DNA of 64,000 nucleotides from Methanosarcina barkeri str. Wiesmoor (GCF_000969985.1 NZ_CP009526.1:62001-126000); one strand, 5' to 3'; shown: positions 17,055 through 25,891, counted from the stretch's first letter. Numbers and translations: made by a program. Notes: generated from the letters alone by a model not told the origin.

Positions 17055-18386
17055 TTACATCCCGAGTCTTTTCTTCATCATTTTCTGAATGTTGAACTTT
17101 CCACCCCTGAAGCCTTTTAGAGCTGTCTGCATGGTTTTGTGGTATTTCAGAAGCTCCCTTACTTCTTCGGGGCTGCAGCCTGAGCCTCTTGAAATCCTTT
17201 TGATCCTGGAACCGCCTATGAGCTTGGGGTCCGTCATTTCCTCTTCTGTCATGGAGTCCATGATTGTCTTGTAATTCTTCATCTTGTCACTTGTAGCCTG
17301 GAACATCTCATCTGAGAGTTTAACGCCTCCCATTCCGCCCATTCCCAGTGGCAGCATGGACATAATCTGTTTGAGAGGGCCCATTTTGTTCATGGCTTCA
17401 AGCTGTTTGTACATATCCTTGAGAGTGAAGCGCCCCTGCATCAGGGCCTCGACATTTACGTCTTCTTCGCTAAGGGTCTCTTCAGCCTTTTCCATCAGGC
17501 TTTTAAGGTCTCCCATGCCAAGAAGCCTTGAAATGAATCTGTCAGCTTCGAATTTCTCAAAATCTTCCGGTGTTTCTCCAACGCCGATAAAGGCAATAGG
17601 TGCTTTTGTTTCGGAAACGGCAGACAGAGCTCCGCCTCCTTTTGCAGTACCGTCAAGTTTTGTTATGATAACGCCTGTAATTCCTACGGAATCATTAAAT
17701 GCATGTGCCTGCTGGCTTGCCTGCTGTCCGATACCTGCATCCAGCACCATGAACTTGTGGTCTGGTTTGGCAACGGCGTTGATCTGTTCCATCTCTTCTA
17801 TAAGATCGGCTTCAAGAGCATGCCGGCCTGCGGTATCCACAATTTTTACGTCGTATTTTTCCAGGGCTTTGAGCCCGTTTCTGGTAATTTCGACGGCATC
17901 GGGATTATTTTCTTCCCCATAGAAAGCTACGTTGAGCTTTTCACAGAGAGTTTTAAGCTGGTGATATGCACCAGGTCGGAAGGTATCTGCGGCGACAACT
18001 CCTGCTTTGAGTCCTTTTCTCTGGAAGTAGCGAGCAAGCTTTGCTGTACTGGTAGTTTTTCCGCTTCCCTGAAGCCCAACCATCATTATAATCTGCGGCT
18101 TGAGCTGAATTTCAGCTCCTTTGCCGATGATTTCCATCAGTTCCTGGTATACAATGCGGATTACGTGCTCCCTCGGGTTCATACCTGCAGGAGGGGCTTC
18201 TTTCATTGCACGCTCTTTGATTCTCTGGGACATTCCCATAACAAGTTTTACATTCACGTCGGCCTGGAGCAGAGCCCGCTGGATATCTTTTACTACTTCA
18301 TTGACCGTACGCTCATCAATTCGCCCCGCGCCGATTAGCTTCTTGAGCGCCCCCTGTAAGGAGTCTCCAAGTTTTTCCATTACCAT
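17055..18386 (-). CDS. srp54: signal recognition particle GTPase SRP54
   Basis: SRP54 binds signal sequences as they leave the ribosome and, with 7S RNA and SRP19, delivers the ribosome to FtsY at the membrane. The 443-residue protein has an N-terminal four-helix N domain, a G domain with [12 protein letters not shown] (about residue 103-114), DTAGRH and [11 protein letters not shown], and a C-terminal methionine-rich M domain with SMLPLGMGG and the RNA-binding [13 protein letters not shown] segment. It ends MKKRLGM. The ATG at 18386 lies eight bases after aggatg; a second ATG two codons later is possible. Confidence 0.95.
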   Translation of the reverse strand: MVMEKLGDSLQGALKKLIGAGRIDERTVNEVVKDIQRALLQADVNVKLVMGMSQRIKERAMKEAPPAGMNPREHVIRIVYQELMEIIGKGAEIQLKPQIIMMVGLQGSGKTTSTAKLARYFQRKGLKAGVVAADTFRPGAYHQLKTLCEKLNVAFYGEENNPDAVEITRNGLKALEKYDVKIVDTAGRHALEADLIEEMEQINAVAKPDHKFMVLDAGIGQQASQQAHAFNDSVGITGVIITKLDGTAKGGGALSAVSETKAPIAFIGVGETPEDFEKFEADRFISRLLGMGDLKSLMEKAEETLSEEDVNVEALMQGRFTLKDMYKQLEAMNKMGPLKQIMSMLPLGMGGMGGVKLSDEMFQATSDKMKNYKTIMDSMTEEEMTDPKLIGGSRIKRISRGSGCSPEEVRELLKYHKTMQTALKGFRGGKFNIQKMMKKRLGM

Positions 18387-18660
18387 ATGAAAGTCATCCT
18401 GCTGATTTTTTGAGGATAAATAAAAAGATACTCACACTTTTTTGACCTTGTGTAAGAGAGTAACCTTCCTTAATAAGCCTTGAGTTTAGTAGCTTAAAAT
18501 AGGGATAAGTAAATGGATTCCATATATAAATCGGTAACCGGCTATAAAAACGTTGCCGGGTATGAAGATTTGAAACTGTGTTATCTAAAAGGCTCTGAGA
18601 AGTGTTAAAACACAAGTTAAAACACAAAAATACAAAAAATCCATAAAAGAGCTTTACTAT

Positions 18661-18734
18661 AGCGGGGGATGGATTCGAACCATCGGTCTACGGGTTATGA
18701 GCCCGTCGGGATCTCCTGGCTACCCCACCCCGCT
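18661..18734 (-). tRNA. initiator tRNA-Met(CAU), copy 3 in transcription order
   Basis: Read on the minus strand this is a 74-base tRNA with acceptor stem agcgggg/ccccgct, T arm with ggttcgaatcc, and anticodon loop ctcataa (anticodon CAU). The first pair A1-U72 and the three G-C pairs closing the anticodon stem (acggg/cccgt) are archaeal initiator features, so it is called initiator rather than elongator Met or Ile2. CCA is not encoded. A T-rich run (minus strand, 18640-18615) downstream could end transcription. Confidence 0.93.
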
Positions 18735-18798
18735 ACCGGGTAATTATAATCTGAAAATATGTCAAACCACAAACAAACTCAGAAAAGAGCTTTACTAT

Positions 18799-18872
18799 AG
18801 CGGGGGATGGATTCGAACCATCGGTCTACGGGTTATGAGCCCGTCGGGATCTCCTGGCTACCCCACCCCGCT
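18799..18872 (-). tRNA. initiator tRNA-Met(CAU), middle copy
   Basis: Identical in all 74 bases to the copies at 18661 and 18937. The 64-base spacers on both sides are also identical, so the array has an exact 138-bp period. Confidence 0.93.
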
Positions 18873-18936
18873 ACCGGGTAATTATAATCTGAAAATATGT
18901 CAAACCACAAACAAACTCAGAAAAGAGCTTTACTAT

Positions 18937-19010
18937 AGCGGGGGATGGATTCGAACCATCGGTCTACGGGTTATGAGCCCGTCGGGATCTCCTGGCTACC
19001 CCACCCCGCT
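18937..19010 (-). tRNA. initiator tRNA-Met(CAU), promoter-proximal copy
   Basis: Identical to the other two copies. The sequence upstream on the minus strand differs from the repeat spacer, so this is the outer edge of the duplication. A TATA box (ttatataaat) at 19071-19080 would give a start about 38 bases before the tRNA. Confidence 0.93.
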
Positions 19011-19070
19011 ACAAGGTTTTATTTATCAGGCTACTTTGCCTGGGATAACTACCCCAACATACGAGCGATA

Positions 19071-19080
19071 ATTTATATAA
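19071..19080 (-). promoter_or_regulatory. TATA box for the initiator tRNA array
   Basis: The minus strand reads gttatataaattatcg here, a good archaeal TATA box. Start about 25 bases downstream (near 19048) leaves a short leader before the first tRNA at 19010. Confidence 0.45.
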
Positions 19081-19249
19081 CTTTCGGTTACTTTTCTAAT
19101 CTCTTGAAATTTGTCGAGAAATTTGGGTGTTTCTCTGAAGAAGTCCCTCGACTTTTTCAGGCCTTTAGATCTCTTTTTCTTTCCTTTATTTTCCCTGTTC
19201 TCTGGTTTTTCTGAAAACATATTTGAAATTCCAAACCCTAAGTCATATT

Positions 19250-19441
19250 ATGACAAGGTGTCTATTCTGCGGAGCTTATTGTGAAGTTAAGTGTGGAGTT
19301 TACTGCGAAGGCTATCCTGGAAGCCAGAGGGAAGGAGAAAAGGAAGAATGTGCGGAAATTCTTGGATGTACACAAATCGGCACGTCCTATATCTGCGAAA
19401 ACTGTCTTAAAGACCTGAAACAGGCTCTTGAATCCCTTTAA
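19250..19441 (+). CDS. small cysteine-rich (zinc-binding type) protein
   Basis: The 63-residue product contains nine cysteines: CLFCGAYC, KCG, YCEGYPG, ECAEILGC and the pair CENC near the end. The first and last pairs look like halves of a treble-clef or zinc-ribbon site. The frame is open from 19223, but ATG 19250 (MTRCLFCGAYC) starts right before the cysteine core and is preferred. No strong ribosome binding site is seen, so the message could be leaderless. Its function is not known to me. It is divergent from the tRNA array. Confidence 0.6.
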   Translation: MTRCLFCGAYCEVKCGVYCEGYPGSQREGEKEECAEILGCTQIGTSYICENCLKDLKQALESL

Positions 19442-19550
19442 AAGGACCAGCTGGAGAAGAATGCATTACCAAGTTAAAAGTTAAAATTGCCCTCTCCTTT
19501 ACCGAATGGAATGAACAAACCATGAAAAGGGTAGAGGTATTACCGGCAAC

Positions 19551-20417
19551 TCAGACAACCTCAACCTTGAGCATGAAGTGCTCTTCCTCTCCGGTTACTT
19601 TCTCCCAGGGTCTTTTATATATTCCAGTTACTTGCTGGCTGCCTTTAGATATGGCTTTAATTTCCCATAAATGAACTCCTCCCGCGCCTATAAGAGGTTG
19701 CTTTATTCCTTCAGGCTGCTCTGGAGGATAATATTCTCCTGAGATATTATTGAGTCCCTGGGTCAGATTGAGTTCCCATGAATAGCCTGTAGTCGGATTT
19801 TCCTTAAGCTTGAGGTAAAACGTGCTTCCATTTTCAAGACTTGTACTTGTTCCGTTGTCAGCTTCGGTTATTACCTGTTGTTTCGTCGATATAGAACCGG
19901 GAGCTTCTTCAAGTAAATTATCTACGGATAGCTCAAAAGACCCGGTTACTCCATTCACATTTACAGTGTAGTTCCCGGCTTTAAGACCCCGAACTTCAAG
20001 GGGAATGGTTTCCGTAAAACTCTTTATAGCCTGCGTACAGATCGCATCTTTAGGGCGTTTTGTACTTATAGTGATATTGAAGACATTTCCTTCGCTTTCT
20101 TTATTTATTTCGTTGATTTCAGTGCATCCGTCAGGCAGGTAGCCTTTTGCTATCACATGTATCTGTACAGGAAATGACTCAAGGGTCACAATCTGGATAC
20201 TCTTTACCTTTGCAGTACCGTATATGTAATCTCCCCCAATGGTTCCGTGACTATTGTTTGTTTCTATAATTCCCTGACTATTGTTTGTCGTATTTTCTGA
20301 TTCAGTTTCGTTCGGCTCTTCTTCAACACATCCGGAAAGAATAACCACAAAGGCCGTAAGTAGAAATGTTGTAATTTTTGTATATTTCCAAAACTTATTA
20401 TTTGTTCTGGTTTTCAT
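19551..20417 (-). CDS. lipoprotein with C-terminal chagasin-type (I42) protease inhibitor domain
   Basis: The 288-residue protein has a signal peptide ending in the lipobox LSGC (Cys30), then an Asn/Thr/Glu-rich linker. A middle domain spans about 65-170. The C-terminal domain (about 175-288) has the three loops of the chagasin family: NPTTGYSW (207-214), GAGGVHLWEI (244-253) and KRPWE (268-272). Chagasin proteins block papain-like cysteine proteases, so this one may act at the cell surface against foreign or its own proteases. A tail of beta strands with HFMLKVEVV closes the fold. The middle domain is not recognised. The nearest upstream gene is convergent. Confidence 0.82.
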   Translation of the reverse strand: MKTRTNNKFWKYTKITTFLLTAFVVILSGCVEEEPNETESENTTNNSQGIIETNNSHGTIGGDYIYGTAKVKSIQIVTLESFPVQIHVIAKGYLPDGCTEINEINKESEGNVFNITISTKRPKDAICTQAIKSFTETIPLEVRGLKAGNYTVNVNGVTGSFELSVDNLLEEAPGSISTKQQVITEADNGTSTSLENGSTFYLKLKENPTTGYSWELNLTQGLNNISGEYYPPEQPEGIKQPLIGAGGVHLWEIKAISKGSQQVTGIYKRPWEKVTGEEEHFMLKVEVV

Positions 20418-21454
20418 TTTTCCCCTCTTTTTCTCTCGATTCTTATTCTCTATAATAAGTTTATGAAAAGATGAGCCTGTTTGGATTTATCCTTTGCTTA
20501 AACTTCAGTTCTGTTCGCAGCTTTATAGGTCAGTTCTCTTTTTTGTTGATTTGAATTGTATTGGAAACTCTCATTTGATCGTAAATTATCAATTCAAGTA
20601 GTTCAAAAACTTCAAATTCCAGTAACTAAGAAGCCTCAAGTTCAAGTAAGTCAAAAGCTTTGAATTTCAGCAGTTTAAAAGCTTGATATACGCTTTTAAA
20701 CAAGCTTTTATAATATTATACTCTATGAAACTTTATATATCTAAATATAAATATATAAAATCTAGTATTAAAGTCCGATTCTTAAAACTCCATTCTTAAA
20801 GTCCATCCTTGATTTTTAGCACAGTTTTATATATACTTACCAACTCCATATAATCATTAATAACAGTGTTAACTCTATGTTTTTTGCCCGAAGAATACAG
20901 TTTGTACTTTTAAGATTCAGAAAGGCAATTTTTCGCAGTGAAATTGAAAAAATACTTTGAATTGCTATTTAAGGAGGTTCCAGCCTAAGTTCCTGGAAAA
21001 TATCTAAAGTGAACTATCGCTAAACTAAAGATTCAGCGGTTCTCGATTCATAAATGACCATCAGCATCTCCAACAAGCTTTAATTTGGGTCGAACCGGCC
21101 CTACTGAGTTCCGTCCATTCGCTCGCTACGGCTTTACATGAAAACGGACTAGGTACAGTGTATTTATCCAATGCCTTCTGAGCCTGATGATAAACTCTTC
21201 AAAAAAGGTTACTTGGTTTTTGCATACCTTAATTTAATATTAGATTAATTCGGTGGTCTATGGAAGGCAATGCATTATGAAAAGTATATTGATAAAGTTG
21301 ATGTTTATATCCCCTAGTTGATGTTTATATCCCCTGAGCTACAGACTCAGGGGTTTTACGCTTTGCAATATAAACGTAGCATGGAAATTAAAATAAGTGA
21401 TTAGTGCAGATTTTTTCTTGCCTCGTCTTAAGTAAAGATAAGGTGGTATTTCAG
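20418..21454. other. 1-kb intergenic region with a decayed coding scrap and a strong hairpin
   Basis: No intact gene is seen. From 20580 to 20700 there are loose repeats around ttcaagtagttcaaaa. On the minus strand, about 21064-21180 can be read as a protein-like segment (KYTVPSPFSCKAVASEW, then SRAGSTQIKAC) that ends at a stop, probably a relic of a transposon gene; identity is uncertain. A perfect 20-bp tandem duplication (agttgatgtttatatcccct) lies at 21296-21335. A perfect 8-bp stem follows at 21331-21353, trailed by tttt. Confidence 0.5.
21331..21357 (+). terminator. hairpin cccctgag/ctcagggg followed by T run
   Basis: Arms cccctgag (21331-21338) and ctcagggg (21346-21353) pair perfectly around a 7-base loop and are followed by tttt. 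It could be an intrinsic-type terminator or the end structure of an IS605-type element. No gene ends directly upstream, which favours the second reading. Confidence 0.4.
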
Positions 21455-22411
21455 TTGAGAGTTGCAATTATCACACAGGGAGTTTCTAACGTTTTTGAAT
21501 CCGTTATTGAATCGGGACATGAGGTAGTGGGAATTGTTGAGTGCTCCCGAACAAGAGAACCTAATTCATTCCTTAAAGCTATAGGGGGAGCTTTTACAGA
21601 TGTCTATTATTCATTCACCTCGAAGCCTTTAAATTTAAAAACCTTCTCTAAAAAACTGGAAATTCCTTATTACTACTTAAGGAAAAGAGACAATGAGGCC
21701 TTTAAAAAATGGATGAAGCATTTACAGCCCGATATTATAGTTGTGTATTCTATGTCTCATCTCTTGAAGGAGAATATATTTAATATCCCGAAACTTGGGA
21801 CTATTAATCTCCATTATTCACATCTTCCAGAATACAGAGGTCCATCCCCTATTTTCTGGGAATATTACGATTATGTCCTTAATCCAGGAGTTACTCTTCA
21901 TTATATAAACAAAGGCGAGGATACCGGCGATATAATTTTCCAGGACAGGATTCTTATAAGTTCGGGTGAAAAGCTCGAGGAAGTTGTTCAGAAGTTATCT
22001 TTAACAGGAATAAAGTTTCTTTTAAAAACAATGGATATCATTGAGAGTGGAGATGTTCCCAGAATAAAGCAGTCTGCAACTACTCCAACGGTGAGAGCCA
22101 GAAAGGTTAAATCTAATGAATATAACGAGCTCATAAAATGGGATGAGTGGGGTGTCGAAAGAGTATTTCATTTTTTAAATGGCACTCCTAAGTACCATTA
22201 CACTCTATTGAAGAAACCCATTTTGTACAAATTTGGGTTCACGATTAAAATTCTGAGTAAAGAAAAATGTAATATTTCCGGATATAAAATAGGAAAACTT
22301 TATAAGGAGAATTCAAAATGTTTTTTCGTTTGCAAAAACGGAAAAATATATATTGACGTTACATTTTCACCTGAAAGTTTTCTTGCTCGAATTTACCCTT
22401 ATATTTGCTGA
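21455..22411 (+). CDS. formyltransferase-family protein (methionyl-tRNA formyltransferase fold)
   Basis: The protein has the N10-formyltetrahydrofolate-type transferase core. The catalytic residues of the family are in place: Asn118 and His120 in INLHYSHLP and Asp156 in EDTGD, with the same 38-residue spacing as Asn106-Asp144 in E. coli Fmt. The C-terminal domain (about 200-318) only weakly resembles the Fmt C domain. Archaea do not formylate initiator tRNA, so a sugar-nucleotide or other amine is the more likely acceptor. TTG 21455 is chosen because aaggtgg lies eight bases upstream and the fold begins at LRVAIIT; a GTG at 21404 would add 17 unlikely residues. The 3' end overlaps the convergent regulator gene by 13 bases. 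Confidence 0.75.
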   Translation: MRVAIITQGVSNVFESVIESGHEVVGIVECSRTREPNSFLKAIGGAFTDVYYSFTSKPLNLKTFSKKLEIPYYYLRKRDNEAFKKWMKHLQPDIIVVYSMSHLLKENIFNIPKLGTINLHYSHLPEYRGPSPIFWEYYDYVLNPGVTLHYINKGEDTGDIIFQDRILISSGEKLEEVVQKLSLTGIKFLLKTMDIIESGDVPRIKQSATTPTVRARKVKSNEYNELIKWDEWGVERVFHFLNGTPKYHYTLLKKPILYKFGFTIKILSKEKCNISGYKIGKLYKENSKCFFVCKNGKIYIDVTFSPESFLARIYPYIC

Positions 22412-23175
22412 GCCTGCTCTTTGTAATACAGAATAAGGTCTTCAGTCCATCTCAGAGCTGCAGGCTCAAAACTCATAATAGTTTCCTGGTCAAAAATCCC
22501 TTTTGAAGTAAGAAAATCAGCAGCCATGAAGTATTCGGTCTTAACCAGCATGGCAATCTTTATCTCTTCTTTACAGATAAAAAGCCTTCTTTTCTCTCTG
22601 GTCAGATAAAGTTTCAGTTCTTCTTCGAAGTCAGTTTTCAGTCTTTCATAGATTTTTTCTGTTACTACAAGGGTTATTCTGGTATCGTTGTCTTTATTTG
22701 CTAGAAATATTTCGGAAAAGACCGGATGAAATATTGATGAAAAACAGAGTATCTTTTTTGATTTACTTATGTTATCTTGGAATACGGAAGAAGGCTCAAA
22801 AATATTATCGGGGTCAGGTTTAACAAGAAAGCAGAACTTCAATTCATTAAGCCTTTCCAGAAATGCCCTGGGTAATTCGGAGAGATCACGATCCTGCCAG
22901 TATTCCGAATTCTCCTCAATGACCTGCAGAGTATCGAGCAAAGGCTCCATCTTTTCGACCAATATTTTCGCAAGAGGCGTTAGCCTGTATTCTCGATCTT
23001 CCTGAAAAACTAGATGTTCATCCTTCAGTTTTTTGATTTGGGGAAGCATGCCCGTCGGGTTAACGTTCAGACCGTTTACTATTTCCTCTATCGTTTTCTC
23101 TCCATTTTTGAGAAGGAGCAAAAGGTCTTTTCTCTTCTGGGACATAAAAATTAGGTCTATCAAGGCTTTGTCCAT
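22399..23175 (-). CDS. winged-helix transcriptional regulator (methanogen ArsR-like, DUF1724 type)
   Basis: The N-terminal 75 residues form a winged helix-turn-helix (SQKRKDLLLLL, TIEEIVNGLNVNPTGMLPQIKKLKDEHLV, then a wing with EYRLTPLA). The C-terminal domain of about 160 residues matches the DUF1724-type sensor domain found in many methanogen regulators, with FSSIFHPVF and TLVVTEKIYERL segments. Some relatives control methyltransferase genes for methylotrophic methanogenesis, but no such genes are nearby. The frame is open to 23217; the ATG at 23175 (MDKALIDLIF) matches the usual start of this family. Its target is unknown. Confidence 0.78.
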   Translation of the reverse strand: MDKALIDLIFMSQKRKDLLLLLKNGEKTIEEIVNGLNVNPTGMLPQIKKLKDEHLVFQEDREYRLTPLAKILVEKMEPLLDTLQVIEENSEYWQDRDLSELPRAFLERLNELKFCFLVKPDPDNIFEPSSVFQDNISKSKKILCFSSIFHPVFSEIFLANKDNDTRITLVVTEKIYERLKTDFEEELKLYLTREKRRLFICKEEIKIAMLVKTEYFMAADFLTSKGIFDQETIMSFEPAALRWTEDLILYYKEQAQQI

Positions 23176-23479
23176 TGATTTCACTTTCCGGATCATGCAT
23201 TTTTGCGAAAGATTCATTTTTCTTCTGTTTTCAGAAAGGTTTTTTGAAGGAACCTGCCAGTTCTACGAGAGATGTTTAAAGATATTTGAAATTATCTTTA
23301 GTCACGTCCCTTTAGTCACGTTCTTTCAGTATAACAGGAGTTTGTAATATACTTTCCAAACGTTCATTTTTTAATCGTATCATATTCTTTTTAATTTTAT
23401 CCCGTTTTTTTTAATTTTATCCTGTTCTTTTTAATCTTTTTCGAGTTATCCTTTGACAAGATAAGAAAACTTAAAGTCT

Positions 23480-23498
23480 ATAATCTAGATTATATAGG
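23480..23498 (+). promoter_or_regulatory. promoter with 14-bp perfect palindrome before the phosphoribosyltransferase
   Basis: ataatctagattat (23480-23493) is a perfect palindrome that merges into a TATA-like ttatatag (23491-23498). A start about 25 bases downstream would leave a leader of about 80 bases before the gene at 23601. A protein bound to the palindrome would compete with TBP/TFB. Confidence 0.45.
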
Positions 23499-23600
23499 TC
23501 GAATATAGAGCTTGGAAAGTGATACTTCTTATCTGATAGTGTTGGCTGTGTATCGCAATTTCCAGATCATGGAGGACTTTGCATAAAATCATTCAAGTGT

Positions 23601-24275
23601 GTGCTTACGAACTGGGATTACATTTATAGTTTGTGCCGAAACATATCTACGGAAATCAAACGTTCTGGATATGAACCGGATGTAATTATTGCGCTTGCAA
23701 GGGGGGGCTGGTTTGCCGGGCGAGTGCTCTGCGATTTTTTGGGGCTTGATGACTTATCCAGTTTGAAAATCGAGCATTACATAGGAGACACAGCTATCGA
23801 TACCGGTGAGCCTTATATTCGATATCCTCTTTCGAACAATGTGATGGAAGGAAAAAAGGTACTTATTGTCGATGATATTGTTGATACTGGAGAAAGTATG
23901 CTTAGTGCCAGGGCTTATGTGGAAAATCACAATCCTACTGAAGTCAGGACCGCTTCATTACAGTACTTGGGGAGTTCTAAAATCGACCCCGATTATGTTG
24001 GCGAACGGCTTGAGGGTTGGGCCTGGATTATCTATCCCTGGAACTTCATAGAAGATATGACAAGTATCTTGACTAAATGCATGAGAAAAGACCCTAACAA
24101 ACTCTGGAATCTTGAAGACCTTAAACACAGCCTTTACATAAACCATGATCTGGACTCTATTGTTTTTGAAATCACCCAGCCGGGAAGGCTTCCTGAAGTT
24201 CTGGAGGAGATGGAGAGAGTGCGCAGAGTCAATTCCGAAATTATTAATGGAAAGAAGCACTGGAGATTGTTATAA
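23601..24275 (+). CDS. phosphoribosyltransferase-family protein
   Basis: The protein belongs to the type I phosphoribosyltransferases that use PRPP. The PRPP-binding loop is VLIVDDIVDTGES (about residues 86-98), and the N-terminal ALARGGWFAGR segment is typical of archaeal hypoxanthine/xanthine-like enzymes (COG2236 group). The C-terminal extension (from about 150) is specific to this archaeal group. Purine salvage is the likely role, but the base is not predictable. The listed GTG start has no ribosome binding site. The only good one (ggagga, 23571-23576) lies 24 bases upstream, and the open frame continues back past it (CIKSFKC before the GTG) without a normal start codon. A non-canonical start is possible. 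Confidence 0.8.
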   Translation: MLTNWDYIYSLCRNISTEIKRSGYEPDVIIALARGGWFAGRVLCDFLGLDDLSSLKIEHYIGDTAIDTGEPYIRYPLSNNVMEGKKVLIVDDIVDTGESMLSARAYVENHNPTEVRTASLQYLGSSKIDPDYVGERLEGWAWIIYPWNFIEDMTSILTKCMRKDPNKLWNLEDLKHSLYINHDLDSIVFEITQPGRLPEVLEEMERVRRVNSEIINGKKHWRLL

Positions 24276-24443
24276 AAAGCTTTATTATAAATCTCTTCCT
24301 GAGAGGGTTAATAGCTTACGTTTCTCACTGGAAAACGAAGGGGGCCTTACAGTCTAAGAGCGTGTCTTAAAATTAAATTTGATTCTATAATTGGGACAGG
24401 ACTTAGGCATTTGAACCTAAAAACAGTGGCATTAAATCGTTAA

Positions 24444-24689
24444 ATGTCTAAATTTGTTACGAAGTTAGAGTATAAAGCAGATTGGTTCGGTAAAACTATC
24501 CTGAGAATAGGAAGATTTGAACCATCTTCTAAACTTTGTAACGTTTGCGGATATTATAATTCTAATCTGACTCTTGATGCTAGAGAATGGGAATGCCCTG
24601 ATTGTAAAACAAAACATGATAGGAACATTAATGCTGCAATCAATATCAAAAAATTCTCACTTCAAGATCAAAATCGTATAGTTATTTGA
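24444..24689 (+). pseudogene. TnpB (IS605-family OrfB) C-terminal fragment
   Basis: Only the last 80 or so codons of a TnpB nuclease remain. The zinc ribbon (CNVCGYYNSN and CPDCKTKHDRN) and the RuvC III aspartate in HDRNINAAINIK are intact, but the RuvC I and II parts are absent. TnpB is the RNA-guided nuclease of IS200/IS605 transposons. No TnpA is nearby, so this is a dead remnant. Three repeats of gttatttgacac follow at about 24679-24730. Confidence 0.8.
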
Positions 24690-25125
24690 CACTCTTATTG
24701 TTATTTGACACTTTTATAGTTATTTGACACCTGTGGAACGCGGGTAAGGGCTTGGGGACTTGTTCTCAAAAGAGAAAGGAATGAACCAAGAAACTTCTCC
24801 CTCTAAACTGAGCTGAAAGGTGAAGAATTAAGGGAGAGGTAGTTCACGCTGTAAAATACAAATATACATATCTGTTCAGGGTATCTATATTTTAAGTACC
24901 CATAAGGCTATCATTTAGCCACTCTGTATATCATTTAAAATCTCGATTCAGGACACTAAACTGGTCTGAAATCCAGAACACTAAATTGATCTACAATCCA
25001 GGACGTGACTGGTCTAAAATTCAGAATACCAGATTTATCTAAAAAACCGAGTACATAATTACATCATTTACAATAAATTAATTCATTAACAGTAAATTAA
25101 CCCACTATTTATTACCGGTGAATTC
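24690..25125. other. intergenic region with degenerate 25-bp repeats
   Basis: No gene. At 24951-25045 about four diverged units of roughly 25 bases follow each other (caggacactaaactggtctg, cagaacactaaattgatcta, caggacgtgactggtctaaa, agaataccagatttatctaa). The bases before 25126 are AT-rich, with ggtga as ribosome binding site. Confidence 0.5.
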
Positions 25126-25563
25126 ATGCCCCATAGATGTACCAGATGCGGAACCATTTTTGAAGACGGAGATTCTGTCATCCTGAGCGGTTGCCCGAAC
25201 TGCGGTTGGAATAAATTCCTTTATGTAAAAAAAGAATGTGAAGGTTTGGAAAATCAGGAAAGGCTTGCTCTGGAAGAACAAAAGCTGGATCTGGAATCCT
25301 CTCTGGATGAAGTTGTCAGAAATATTGATGAGGCTCTTGCTTCTGAGCAGGAAAGTGTAAAGCAGGAACCCGAAGCCGAGAGGGTAACAGATGAAGAAAG
25401 AGTAGAGTCCGTAAGAATCCTTGGGCCTGGCTCATATGAACTTAACTTGGACTCCCTTCTTGAAAGAAAAGAACTCGTTATGGCAATCCGGGAAGAGGGG
25501 TCTTACGCCCTGCACCTGCCCTCGGTTTTCAGCCAGCAAAAGGAAAACAAAAAGAAAAATTAA
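25126..25563 (+). CDS. zinc-ribbon protein, OapC-like (DUF2072)
   Basis: The 145-residue protein opens with a four-cysteine zinc ribbon: CTRCG at residues 5-9 and CPNCGW near 25. This matches the archaeal OapC/DUF2072 family. A long acidic, coiled-coil-prone middle (about 40-100) follows. The C-terminal part (ILGPGSYELNLDSLLERKE and GSYALHLPSVF) holds two similar short beta motifs that are typical of this family. The name derives from origin-associated genes in haloarchaea, but the biochemical role is not known. The gene stands alone here, so context adds nothing. Confidence 0.75.
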   Translation: MPHRCTRCGTIFEDGDSVILSGCPNCGWNKFLYVKKECEGLENQERLALEEQKLDLESSLDEVVRNIDEALASEQESVKQEPEAERVTDEERVESVRILGPGSYELNLDSLLERKELVMAIREEGSYALHLPSVFSQQKENKKKN

Positions 25564-25891
25564 AAAGTAGAAATAACTTGGATTTTTCAAAATTTCCCAG
25601 AAATTTCTTTCCTGGGTGTTTTTGAGGAATAATTCTGGATAGTCTTATAGAACAAAGCGTAAAAGCCTGTGCTTTTAGCCTGAAGTATATGGTTAGCTTA
25701 TCCTATTTTTGTTATTTTCAATTGTAAACTTTTTCTTTAATTATTCTTCATTGTACCCAGCTTACATCTTATGTTCCAATTTGTTTATTTCTGGGTATAA
25801 TAGTTTTTTGTTAGAAAGATTATTCTATAAAGAATCTAAATTTATACTGGATCTTAAAACTTATAATTTTCAATAGTAAGATGGGGTTTTA
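25564..25891. other. intergenic region, nothing recognised
   Basis: AT-rich spacer. Weak inverted stretch around ttcccagaaatttctttcctggg (25597-25616) just after the zinc-ribbon gene could act as a terminator: cccag/ctggg with a T-rich surrounding. No gene is seen. Confidence 0.35.

Larger units (their letters stand above)
18661..19010 (-). repeat. 138-bp tandem triplication carrying initiator tRNA genes
   Basis: Two full 138-bp units (tRNA plus spacer) and a third tRNA copy are identical base for base. Perfect identity of the spacers points to recent amplification or ongoing homogenisation. The spacers contain a weak TATA-like tract (catattttc on the minus strand), about 26 bases before the tRNA, which could act as an internal promoter. 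Confidence 0.9.

Noticed and set aside
18697-19071. A 124-residue plus-strand ORF with a repeated MSPSGSPGYPTPLPG motif.
   Set aside because: It is the antisense reading of the triplicated initiator tRNA genes; the protein repeat follows from the 138-bp period being divisible by three.
18661-22411. A link between the initiator tRNA array and the nearby formyltransferase (formyl-Met initiation).
   Set aside because: Archaea do not formylate initiator tRNA, the two loci are 2.4 kb apart with an unrelated lipoprotein between them, and the C-terminal tRNA-binding domain is weak.
24444-24689. An active RNA-guided TnpB nuclease.
   Set aside because: Only the C-terminal zinc ribbon and RuvC III part remain; the first two catalytic regions and TnpA are missing.
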